A stretch of DNA of 64,000 nt from Ailanthus altissimus (Eukaryota > Streptophyta > Magnoliopsida > Sapindales > Simaroubaceae): assembly GCA_946807835.1 (NCBI GenBank), contig OX327683.1, forward strand, positions 16,807,001 through 16,871,000, in the 5' to 3' direction. Each line of letters starts with the position of its first letter. The stretch's first letter is position 1. The translations under genes and the position numbers were made by a program. Under the pieces are notes generated by a model. The model did no database searches. It saw only the letters and a program-made list of their open reading frames with translations, and had not been told where the DNA came from. Positions 1 through 10,705 of this stretch are shown one piece after another.

Positions 1-73
1 CGTTTATTGTGCATATAACATTATCGACTTTAACTATTATCAACTTTAACAAGTATCTTTTATTCGTATTTAG

Positions 74-695
74 AAGTACATTCGACAAATGTGGCAAACG
101 TCATTCACTGCCAATCCTCCAGACAACAACGACTGGCTTGAAATATTGTTGGCTTATGCACTCGGAACAAAGATCGAGTTACTTGGAGCTAAACCGTAGG
201 CATCGGTCAATAAGGTATTTTTTAAGAATAATATAGACTTTTTACTGTGCATGTAATAACATGAAGTTAAAAATAATACCATAATTATTTTTGCAGGTAT
301 ATATTCCTCTGAATATCAATCAAGAACATTGGATTGTAACGCAATTTGACCTTGCTCGGTTTACAATCGTTCTTTATGATTCCAGCATGAGCGGCCATTC
401 AGATGAGTCCATCATAAAATTTATAGACCCTCTGTGTGTTGCAATGCCTTTGTACCTTCAAAGGTGTAGAGTTTATAGTTTGAGGGGCATAGAAAGCCCA
501 AATTTGTTTCCTTGGCCGGTGACTCATATCCGGGAGAATATGCTGTAGCAAAAGGTCGGGAGAGAGGACTGTGGCATCTTCGCTTGTATATATATTGAAT
601 CTCTTATGTTAGGTCGGCCATTTGACTCGTTCTCTGACATTGGTACCTTTTATAGACAGAAGATGGCCGTTGATTTGTGGACTACAGCTTTATAG
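74..695 (+). pseudogene. Ulp1/C48 SUMO-protease-like gene fragment (MULE-captured), broken
   Basis: Two exons are visible. Exon 74-214 follows an acceptor TAG at 71-73. A GT-AG intron spans 215-296, and exon 297-695 ends at TAG 693-695. The second exon carries the Ulp1 (cysteine peptidase C48) signature in order: His in EHW, Asp in VLYDSS, and Cys in EDCGIF, then an ordinary C-terminus. In the family this domain cuts SUMO-like modifiers from proteins. Two in-frame nonsense codons break it: TAG at 197-199, where Trp would fit, and TAG at 546-548, where Gln would fit just before the Cys motif. No other frame damage was seen. It converges on the MULE transposase remnant on the minus strand. That pairing matches plant MULEs carrying a ULP gene (the Kaonashi or mudrA-ulp type). 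The 5' part lies outside the window. The domain call is firm; the MULE link is inferred from position. Confidence 0.8.
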
Positions 696-722
696 ATATT
701 TAGTACTATAATTTATTTACAT

Positions 723-919
723 GCATTGATTTGGGTGTATAATTGATATACCATAATTATTTTGGGTGTATGTATGCGGAAGTATTTTTGCAGTTTGATA
801 GAAGTGTGATTTATTCAATATGCATTGATTTGGGTGTATAATTGTTTGTGGGCGTTGATTTAGGTATATGTATGCGAAAGTGATTTTGCAGTTTGATAGA
901 AGTGTGTTTATTCAATATG
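723..919 (+). repeat. 99-bp imperfect tandem duplication
   Basis: Two copies (from 723 and from 822) share the blocks GCATTGATTTGGGTGTATAA and GCAGTTTGATAGAAGTGTG and both end in TTATTCAATAT. They lie in the spacer between the Ulp1-like and transposase remnants and probably belong to the MULE's internal non-coding part. Confidence 0.7.
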
Positions 920-1029
920 GCAGGTTTGGGATCATCCATATTATAGAGGAGATTCTATCAAATTTTTGTGAAAATTATCAACATTAAAACTAAAGACAAG
1001 TGCATTAAAATAAAATAAATAAGTATGTA

Positions 1030-1125
1030 ATACAAAGTACAAGTGTATTACAAAATAAGTGAATTACAAAATAAGTGCATTATAAATTAAGTGAATTACA
1101 AAATAAGTGAATTACAGAAGTGACG
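1030..1125 (+). repeat. Short tandem repeat of about 16 bp
   Basis: Consecutive variants of ACAAAATAAGTGAATT and its relatives (GTGCATTA, GTGAATTA) repeat about five times in the MULE spacer. The array is too short and diverged to assign to a family. Confidence 0.6.
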
Positions 1126-1371
1126 AAACTCAACTCTCATACATAATTAAGCCTCATGGTATAACTCTTTCTCTTATTTTTTCAGATCCGTCTGAAATAT
1201 AAAAATATTTAAATATTAGCCTTATATTATACATAATTAAATATCAATAAGGTAAATGTTTATAAATGAATATACATTACCTGCTCTGTAAAGGTACATG
1301 ATTTTGACACGTTTGTTGGTTATGTCCATGTTGTCTACAACGACTATATATATTCTTTGATGGTTCCTCTC

Positions 1372-3060
1372 ATTGAGATAGAATCCGATTCATCCGACGT
1401 CTGCCTGACTGACGACGTACTATCGGAGGCTGAATGTCCATATTTTTTAAATACTCTAGGATTATCCAATCTGACACTTGACCAACCAGAAGTATTGGCT
1501 CGCTATAGGCACGGAATAAAAGTCTCAGATGTGTAATAAGTTGAACAAAGACTCTCGTGCGATAATCTGATGTATCTGCATGCGGCGAGTGAATGGGAAC
1601 AAGACAGTTGCCGATAATCAAACTTTCGACAGCTGCATGTTCTTTCGCTAATGTCTACAATCTAGTTTACTCCATAATTTATAACTATAAATCGTAAATC
1701 ATCAACAGGAGAAACGGTTATTCGACTTACCTTATCGTTATGTTTCATGACTTTATGATGTGCCCAGTTCGTCAAGACATTAGTCATATTTTGTGATGCC
1801 AATCATCTATGGTAAAATCACAATTGCGTTAGCTCTCGTATCCACTCCACCAAATTAGTCACCGGAAGCTTTTTTGCTTCTTTTGCAATTGCATTAATGC
1901 TCTCAGTGATATTAGTAGTCATAATGCCATATCTTCTGAAAGCACCAGATGATCGTGCCCATCTCACCATACCAACATCTTCCTCCAAATACTTCATTAC
2001 GTCAGGTCTCATTTGTCGCATCTTGTTTAATTAGTATTGAAAATCATGAACACGATAAGCCTTGGCAGCAGTGAAGTAGGTAGATAGGTATACTCATTTT
2101 TTAGACTTATTTGATGGTAATTTGTATTTTGTCATCAAATTTTCTTTCAAATGATATATGCAGAACCCATGATATGTATGAGAAAACACACCCCGTATAG
2201 CTCTCTCAATACTGGCATGTCGATTAGATATAAAAAAAAGATTCTGATGATCTGCAATAACTCCTCACAGTTTAACCATAAACCACTCCCAAGAAGTATT
2301 ATTTTCTGAGTCAACAATTCCCCAAGCTAATGGATAAATTTGATTGTTTCCATCTTTACAAACGGCCACAAACATTGTACCAAGATAGGAACCTTTCAAA
2401 AATGTTCCGTCCACTGTAACTACCGGTCGGATTAATGAATTAAAACCTCTGATGCAGGGTCCTAACGCCATAAAGAAATACTTGAAGTGATTATCCGTGT
2501 CAGTTTCCAAATGAGTAACCGTACCTGGGTTATTTTGTTGTAACACATAGCTGTATGCAGGAAGCAATCTAAACGAATCATCAGGAGTACCTCTTATCAA
2601 TCTTAATGCACGCTCCCTAGCGTGTTAAGCATTAGTATAGGTTATCTGAACACCGAATTGTTCACATATGTCTGCTTGAATGTCTTTCGGCTTATAGTTT
2701 CTATTGACCGATGTAAACTTATTTTTTATTATTTTAGCAATAATTCGGCTCTTGGCTTGCCGGTGACCATCCCTTAAGTGACTCAAAACACAAGTGTGCC
2801 CTGTATCTACTCGCCTAACAACAACAAAAATTTCGCCCTTCTGTCGACACTGCCCGTAATCTCCACTTGTAGTTGTTATCATCGCATTTCAACTCGAAAC
2901 GATCTTTGGTGGATTTGTATCTAATATTTTTGTCAAATTCTTCTAAAAGATGACAAATTCTTCTCAACAACGCTTTGTATCTAATATTTTTCGGAACAAC
3001 CATATGCATATTTTGATATCCAATGTATTTTTCAAAATCATCGCTACAGCTCTTCCATCT
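1372..3060 (-). pseudogene. MuDR-type (MULE) transposase, degenerate
   Basis: Read on the minus strand, the pieces fall in family order. The N-terminal MuDR region is at about 3009-2625 (KCDDNNYKWRLRA, then HTCVLSHLRDGHRQAKSR). The MULE DDE core is at 2600-2265 (TVDGTFLKGSYLGTMF, first Asp). ADHQNL with the second Asp and FCIYHL follow at about 2262-2150. ITESINA with the Glu is within 2021-1818. A SWIM zinc finger (CSC...CSH) is at about 1640-1560, and a tail PPIVRRQSGRRRMNRI ends near 1372. At least one frameshift (near 2880) and several in-frame stops occur, at 2622-2624 (a Trp position), in KL*GV near 2264 (an Arg position) and in QY*LNK near 2030. It encodes no working transposase. No terminal inverted repeat was recognised. 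Confidence 0.85.
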
Positions 3061-4315
3061 TCTCGCAAAACATATAATGGTTAAAATTTATGACATAATC
3101 AACGTCACCTAAAAAAAAAAATAACATAATTTTAATTTAATTATATATTAATTAAATTTAAAAAATATAATTGAATAAATAACTATTTATATATATAAAA
3201 TATATTTTTATTTTAAATATATAAAATAAATATAATATGCAGGTTCAGAAAAAATGAGAGCTATTTGGTAGTGGTGTTATAGTGTTATGGTGGTGTGCAG
3301 GAGCACCTTGTTACAACCGGTGCTCATCATAACGGTTGTACATGAGCACCTTGTTGCTACTAGTGCATGCACGACAGTGGCCAACAACAACTATATGTAC
3401 AGTCACACACAGAAGTATACCAATCGACCACCAGCAATAATTATATATGCAACCACGCTCAGCCATAGCTCAACCATAACAGATATATATCCAAACACTT
3501 TAATCATCTATTATTACTTTTTATCTATTACATTTATTTCGATAAATATAAATAATACTATTAATAAAATTAAAATAAACAAAATCTTACTTTTTTTTTT
3601 AAATTTCGGCTATTTTTCTTCACTCTGAATCTTTGATCTTCGCATAAAGATGAAACGAGAGATAATATGAGTTTTGAGAGCAGATCTATAAGTTTTGAGA
3701 ATAAAACGCAGAATAAAACGCATCAGATCTAAGATTTGAGTTTTGAGAATAAAACGCAACAGATCGAATAAAATGAGAGATGATATTGTGAGGGGGTAAT
3801 AAAATATATATATATATAATTAGGATAGTTTATATATTTAAATAAAATAAAAAATATAAAAAATATTTAATATTTAATTATTTATTTTATTTTTAAATTT
3901 ATTTATTAAAATAACAGAAAAAATGGTCGCTGGGTGCTGCCCAGCGACCATTTTTTATTTTTATAATTTTATTGTTACTATTTTTAATTATTATTATTAT
4001 AAATTTGTTATTTTTTTATAATTAATTCAAATTTTAATTATTTAAAAATTTATATTCTTCAATAATTTATATAAAATTAAATAATAATAAAATTATTAAA
4101 ATTGTAATAAGAATAAAATATTAAATATAACGTATATTTAATTAATATAATTTAAAATATTTAATTTTAATTAAAATAAATATTAATATTAATATTAAAA
4201 TAATGATTAACCGGAGAATTTCCCTTATAATCCTTATAAAAAAATTTTAATTAATTTTTATAATTAAAAATTCTCTTTTAAAAATGTCCGATCAAACATG
4301 TACTATTCTACAAAA
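3061..4315. other. Intergenic AT-rich spacer
   Basis: No gene was recognised. The stretch holds a short (TA)n run at about 3806-3822, poly-T tracts near 3590, and a strong hairpin at 3918-3956 that is listed separately. The 113-codon open frame at 3287-3628 has low-complexity composition and no family resemblance. Confidence 0.6.
3918..3956. repeat. Perfect 17-bp inverted repeat (hairpin)
   Basis: Arms 3918-3934 (AAAAAATGGTCGCTGGG) and 3940-3956 are exact reverse complements around a 5-nt spacer, TGCTG. The GC-rich core stands out in sequence that is otherwise almost pure A/T. It may be the collapsed remains of a foldback element; no target-site duplication was seen. Confidence 0.8.
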
Positions 4316-4397
4316 CCTCCACGTCTTTAAAAGCGCAACACGTATCCCCAGACTCTGTCAGCACGCAAGAAGCATATAACGGTCCCAGTCGGTCAAA
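4316..4397 (+). promoter_or_regulatory. Upstream region of the chalcone isomerase gene
   Basis: A CCACGTC motif (ACGT core) lies at 4319-4325 and a second ACGT-containing stretch follows near 4339. ACGT elements are common in promoters of flavonoid genes. No convincing TATA box can be fixed, and the transcription start is unknown. Confidence 0.3.
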
Positions 4398-7300
4398 ATG
4401 AATCCGTTACAGAACTCCAGGTCGAGTCCATCACGTTCTCGCCGACCGTTAAGCCTCCTGGCTCCACCAAAACTCTCTTCCTCGGTGGCGCAGGTTAGTA
4501 ATCTGCGCACCGCTGGCGCGCTCTATTATTTTCCGTCCATCTATAATGTATTCTTGTTTCGTTGCGCTTGCAGGGGAGAGAGGTTTAGAGATAAAAGGCA
4601 GGTTCATTAAGTTCACAGCCATAGGAGTGTACTTAGAAGATAACGCCGTGCCGTTGTTGGCCGGCAAATGGAAGGGCAAGACTGCTGTGGAGTTGACGGA
4701 ATCCGTTGAGTTCTTCAGAGACATCGTTACAGGTAACAAAGTTTTGCTACCGACGGCTTGTTTTTGTTTTTTTAGCATATTAGTATTTTTTTTGTTTTTT
4801 TTTGGTTGTAGGTGACGTGATGACGTTGGCTATTATTATTATTATTATTTTTATAAATAATAAAACATGTATGACAGGACAAAGTTTCTGTATTCCCACG
4901 GATCTCGAAACAAAGTTCTTACGTTACAATAATGAGAATTTAATACGCAAGGGAAAGTTTGTACGCCATGAAATTGAGTATAATAAAGGATTTTTCATGG
5001 CCCAAAAATATAATAATATAATAAGAAAATCAGAGCGGAGTAGGATGGCAATTTCTAAATTTCGATCACCTCGAATCTGGATTTGAATTTTTTTTGCATT
5101 ATCACGAAATTTGAGTTGCATTGGGGTTTTAGTTGCAAGTTGGATTCAGGATTAAATTCGGGCTGAACTCGGGTAACTAGGCTTGAATTTAAATTCATTT
5201 TTGTTTTAATTTTTTCACTTTCTTAAATAAAATTTAAAATATTTATTTTATAAAATAATTGTTACTTATATAATTTATATTTATAATTTAATATATTTTA
5301 AATTTTATTAATTTATTTCTCTAATGATTATTAAAATTTTAAATTTACTTTCTTACCTTATTTCAACTTTCAATTTTTATCAACTCATCTTTTTTTTTTA
5401 ATAAATAGTTTTCATATTAATTTCAAAACATGTACTAAATATGAATTTATTGATTTGATTGTAAACTAAAAATTTTAGAAATTATTATTTAAAAAAAAAA
5501 ACTTGAGCTTTCTGGCTGTGTTTTTTTAGATCCTACAAAATCTACATCTGAAAATCACTTTAAAAAATATGAATTAAAAAACAAACTCAAATTATTTGGA
5601 TTTTTTAGATATGGGTTTCCAAAATTTTCAGATCCAAGGTCGGATTCGAATTTTTTTTACCATCTCGTGATTGTGTTGTTGTGATCGCTTATTTGTCGTC
5701 AATATTGAATCGAAATATTTGTTGGTTCATAAGGGATAAGATTATGTTGATGTTTTGTAATTCCTATTGTCCATTTAACAAAAAACTGGATAGCTTTTTT
5801 TTTTTAAAGAAAAAAGGAGATAGCTTTTAACTTTAGATATCCGGATGTACCATGATTATTCTATAAAAATACGTGTATATATCATATATTATTTTTTTAG
5901 ATATATCATCAAATTATGCAACATATAAAATTTAACTATAAAAATAAAATAATAAACTAACACAATTATAAATAAGTGAATAGAATTTGGTCCGTAGGCA
6001 TACGTTTAACGTTGTCTTAAAGTTAAAGAGATATTCCCTCGCGTGATTCTCTTCAATTTTAAAATACAACCTAAATGTTCTCAATCATTCTTTTCAATGA
6101 ACACGACCATTGAATGAAAATACAAAGTGTACAATGTCGATGTTAAAGAAAATGGTGTATGCAAAATTTTAGAATATAGACTTAGAATGCATGTGCATGT
6201 AGATTTAGAGTAAGGAATAACCACTTTATGTAGTAGTCATAAGATTTAAGATATTAATACTAATATTTATTTAATATTATTATAATTTTAAATATTTTAT
6301 AACTCAAATATTAATTGTACAATTTATATTTAAAATTTGTAACTCTTAAATTAATTTTCATTAACATGAATTTAAATTTTAAAATTGTAACTCCAAAAAT
6401 TTATAATATCCATTAAATTTTGTAACTCACAATTAATTTAAATTTTAATATAAGGTTTTAAAACCTTTTTTTAATTCCAACATATTCTAAATTTGGAGAT
6501 TAGTCATAGTAAATATTTGAGTAAGCTGTACACCTCTTTGGCCGGGGTTTAAGCTTTAACAGATACTAGAGTGGTGCATTTTATTTTTCCTTTGACAATT
6601 TTAGGATTGTTTTTTCTCATTTGTGGTAGCAATTAATGGGTCCATATATAAGATCGTTATTCTTCATTTGTAGGGGTCGTTTGGTCCAAACATTAATTAG
6701 TGTATATGTGATATTATTTCAGTTATTGTACAAATGGATGTACAATTTAAAAAAAATATCGAAGTAAAAAAAATAGATTAACTCAGAATGATTTGTGTGA
6801 GGAGGATATAGAATGTACAATTCAAATCTCATTTGAATTTATGTTGTTATTCTTGTTATGATAAGATTACATTTTAGTTTTCTTATTTGAGTGTATTTGT
6901 TATCATAATTCTAGGAGGATATAAATTTATTTATCTTGTTGAAGGAGGATCGGATACAATTGCAATCTTATTAAATTTTCAAATCTAAATAAATAAATAA
7001 GGAAATAGATACAAACCATTCTTAGCATTTGAGCCGAAAATGCTAGGTGACTGTTTTAAGGAAGGGAATGATCGTACATTCTGTGACATAACTGGGCTGT
7101 TAATTATCTGGTCCCGCTGAAAAATAAAAATTAGAACTATGATTAAGCTGTGACTAGTATAAGATTAGTTGATATGTCTAATCCAAATTTATGAAGTACG
7201 ATTGCTTTAATTTCTTGCTACATTTCTGTAGGTACTTTTGAGAAATTCATGAAGGTGACGTTGATCTTGCCATTAACGGGCCAACAATTCTCAGAGAAGG

Positions 7301-7792
7301 TCTCAGAAAATTGCGTCGCCTTCTGGAAATCTGTTGGAGTTTACACTGATGCTGAAGCCAAAGCCATTGAGAAGTTAATTGAAATCTTCAAGGATGAAAC
7401 TTTCCCACCTGGCACCTCAATTCTCTTTACACAATCACCAAATGGATCACTGACCGTAAGTGCTAATTTTTTTTTTAAAAATGCCTCGTAAATAATACCA
7501 TCCCATTCATATGGTAAGCTTGTAATCCTTTATTTGTTTTTTTCCCCTATGATTACAGATTAGCTTCTGGAAATATGGTTCCATACCTAAAGTTGGGAAT
7601 GCAGTGATAGAGAATAAGCTGCTATCCGAGACAGTACTGGAGACAATGATCGGAAAGCATGGCGTTTCTCCCGCAGCAAAGAGGAGTTTGGCTGCAAGAT
7701 TAGTAGAATTGTTGAATGAATCTAATGGTAAGGTGAAGAGTGGAGAAGGCAAACCAGAAGTCGTCGAGAATTTTGCCAAAGAAGAGAATTGA
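4398..7792 (+). CDS. CHI: Chalcone--flavanone isomerase, four exons, start frame broken
   Basis: The enzyme closes chalcone to (2S)-flavanone in the cytosolic/ER flavonoid pathway. Exons are 4398-4493, 4574-4732, 7232-7455 and 7559-7792 (stop TGA 7790-7792). All introns are GT-AG; intron 2 is about 2.5 kb and holds no recognised gene or element. Family blocks are clear: [72 protein letters not shown] and [10 protein letters not shown]. In alfalfa CHI numbering, Arg36, Thr48 and Asn113 are kept, residue 106 is Phe instead of Tyr, and residues 190/191 are Thr-Met. The only nearby ATG (4398) is one base out of frame with the exon 1 peptide SVTELQVE, and no in-frame ATG follows the upstream stop at 4328. 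Exon lengths sum to 713, one short of a multiple of three. A one-base deletion just after ATG, or an assembly error, would explain this. With that base present the protein would be about 237 residues. Identity is certain; functionality is doubtful. Confidence 0.9.
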
Positions 7793-7926
7793 ATGGGAAT
7801 CGTGGATGCAGTTGAACTGTGGTAAAGGAAAATTGTGAAAGAGGTAGAGATGTATAAAAATAATATCACATTAATTTCCACGCGTGTTTATAATTTTCTA
7901 TGTTTGAGCACCATTCATAATTACAA

Positions 7927-7932
7927 AATAAA
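7927..7932 (+). terminator. Polyadenylation signal AATAAA after CHI
   Basis: A canonical AATAAA lies 135 bp after the CHI stop codon, a normal distance for a plant 3' UTR. It was called from sequence and position only. Confidence 0.45.
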
Positions 7933-9649
7933 TGCACCCAATGGTACGGTGTCTGCACTCTCAGGCCTAGGTCAAGGCAAGAGTTCAATTTTCATTCCTT
8001 TAATTTTTTGAGTTATTTATTGTGTTGGCAAACAGTTATTTGATAAATTTGCCATTTGTAAAGTGTTGTTGATAATTATTGTAATTATTTAAAATTTATA
8101 ATGCAATAAATGTATCAAAAAAAATAATTACAAAATAAATGCTCAATTTGTGGCTCATATAATGAGGGCACATGTTCGGCTTAGAGTGTTAGCCGAATTA
8201 GTTAATATCTTAAAGCTCACTCTCTGATCATTAGGTTGGGGGTTTGATTTTTTTAACTATTTAAGTACAAATTTGTGTGCGTGTGTTATAAATATATATA
8301 AAAATAGACGAGGGCACATGTTGAAATTAACAATTATAGAAAGTTTTAATATCATATTTAAAATCTCGAAGGGGTTAAAATTATAAAAGTACTTATTTTA
8401 AATAATAAAAATTAAAAAAATTTATTATTGAGTTAAAAATTTTGAAAAGTTTTTGTAATTAGCCTCCTTTTAATCTATTTTTCTTTTTTTTAGTCACGAT
8501 TTGAATTATTAATCTTTTGTAGTCAAAATACTTAGAAAAAGATGGTTTTGTCCTTCGATCATATTTTCTCTTAATTTGAACAACTCTTAAAAAAAAAAAA
8601 CTCAAAATCCCCCCAAAAAATATATTTATTTCATTTTAAAGATCCTGATTAAATGCGATATTATGCAATAATATTTAAAAAATGAGATATTTTTATTATT
8701 GATGTATTAAAAATGAGTTTGTTGATAAAAAAAATGAATAAATTTAATAAATAATATTGAGAAATGGGTGAAAACCCAAAATTAGAGGGCAGAGGACACT
8801 GACGCACGCCGCATGAAATGGATAACCATCGCATACGGCATTTCCAACAACTGTTTTCATCAATTTTTCATATTTTTTAAATAATTATTTTAGCATTCAG
8901 GTCATTTTTCACCTATTTTTTTAAATACAATCTACCCACATTTTACTATATAATAGTAATCCATTCAATTTAATTACATTTATCACAATAAAAATTATAT
9001 ATCTAAAAATTTAAATAACTCAACTTACTAAGTATTTATCATATTTTTTCGTTAAAAAAATGATAAATGGGGGAGAGGAGGAAGATATGGCTGGGGAGCA
9101 AAAATATCTTATTTTAAGTCTTTTGTCTAAAAAAAACTAGTAATTTAGTATGTAGTTTAAAAAGAAAAATGAATTAAAAGAAGAGTTAATTACGAAAAAT
9201 TTTCAAAAAAATCTAAAGAGTTGGGGGGCTATGACTCCTTTAAACCTTAGAGAAACTCCATCCCTGGTCTGTGGCAATACTTGTTAGAGCCAAAGCTGCC
9301 AAATTCTGAGTTACTTTTTGAATATTTTTCTTCGTTCTTGATCAAATCTGCCCTGTAATTTTTTTTTGGTTTGAATATGTACCGGCCTTTTCTAGTTTAA
9401 AATTAAAATTAAGATATAAAAAAATAACTAAAATATGTGTAAATGCTAATGCGACTGTCATCGTTATTGTAAGGGACAACATTACAGAAATGTTTTAATG
9501 ATATGATGTTGAGAAAGGTTGAAGCTTACGATGATTTGGTGTCGATGATTCTTAACAAAACCAAGTGATAATTTTCTTTTCCTTATATTATGAATATGAA
9601 GATTAGAAAGCTTGAGTTCTACCTTTACACAAATCTTGAAGATCATCTT
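7933..9649. other. Intergenic spacer between CHI and the solo LTR
   Basis: AT-rich sequence with homopolymer runs. I see no gene, RNA or mobile-element terminus in it. Confidence 0.55.
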
Positions 9650-10659
9650 TGTTGAAGCGGAAGTACACAAACAAGTTAAACAATTCACTCAAGTAATATA
9701 ATAATACAGAACAAATTATTAAGAAATAAAAGAGAGAAATGATAGAAGAATAACACACAAAGAATTACGTGGTTCGGTAACTTGCCTACGTCCAGGCGGA
9801 TCAAGATCACACTCTTCTCTTATTATGAATCACAAGGCAACCACAAAGTATGCATATTATAAGAAAGATCATAAAGAAAACTCTCTCTTACTCTCTAGGG
9901 ATTTTCTCTTACAAAGAACCATTAAGAATAATCACTAAGATTATTGTTGATCACCAAGATCTCTCTAAGATCACAAATATCTGACTAACTTGATCACAAA
10001 GTAATATAATAATACAGAACAAATTATTAAGAAATAAAAGAGAGAAATGATAGAAGAATAACACACAAAGAATTACGTGGTTCGGTAACTTGCCTACGTC
10101 CAGGCGGATCAAGATCACACTCTTCTCTTATTATGAATCACAAGGCAACCACAAAGTATGCCTATTATAAGAAAGATCACAAAGAAAACTCCCTCTTACT
10201 CTCTAGGGATTTTCTCTTACAAAGAACCACTAAGAATAATCACTAAGATTATTGTTGATCACCAAGATCTCTCTAAGATCACAAAGATCTTACTAACTTG
10301 ATCACAAAGATTGTCAAGCTGTGTTTACAAGCCAATTGATAGCCTTTATATAGGCCTTGGGACGTCCTAGGTATTCCCTATACGTGTGGGAGTCATATTA
10401 GGGAGTCATAAAGCAAGTGAGAGACAAAATTAGGAAGTTTCCTAATTTCGGGATACTGTTCCCGCGTCTAGCGCTGGGATCTCGTCGATCCAGCGCTGGC
10501 GCGGTTCTGCTGAGCGCTGCGGCACTGAGTGTTCTATTTTGGCACCGTGGCGCCCACTCCTGGTCGTCGCGGCGCTGGTCGCATGGATCAAGTCACACCC
10601 TACACACTTGACTTGATCCCCAAATTATATTTTAATAATTTTTAATCAATATTCTCACA
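9650..10659 (-). mobile_element. Solo LTR (family A), minus orientation
   Basis: On the minus strand the LTR begins TGTGAGAATATTG (10659 downward) and ends CTTCAACA (9650). It is flanked by ATCTT (9645-9649) and ACCTT (10660-10664), a 5-bp target-site duplication with one mismatch. A TATATAAA box lies at 10352-10345 (minus), and the conserved plant LTR block TACGTGGTTCGG...GCCTACGTCC is present. No internal domain or second LTR adjoins it. The same family lies at 53090-62689 in plus orientation with a perfect TSD, which confirms both ends. This copy carries an internal 308-bp tandem duplication. It ends 46 bp upstream of the malectin-like gene's ATG. Confidence 0.85.
9691..10306. repeat. 308-bp direct tandem duplication inside the solo LTR
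   Basis: The blocks 9691-9998 and 9999-10306 match almost base for base, with a handful of substitutions. The sister LTR at 53 kb has a single copy, so the duplication arose within this LTR. Confidence 0.9.
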
Positions 10660-10705
10660 ACCTTGTTTGAGACTCTCTCTACTCTCTTGTTTAATTTACG
10701 TATAA

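Noticed and set aside
3918..3956. Hairpin plus T-run read as a transcription terminator
   Set aside because: Intrinsic terminators are bacterial. Here the T-run is part of the inverted repeat arm in a plant spacer.
4449..4778. Minus-strand ORF across CHI exons 1-2
   Set aside because: A shadow of the CHI coding exons.
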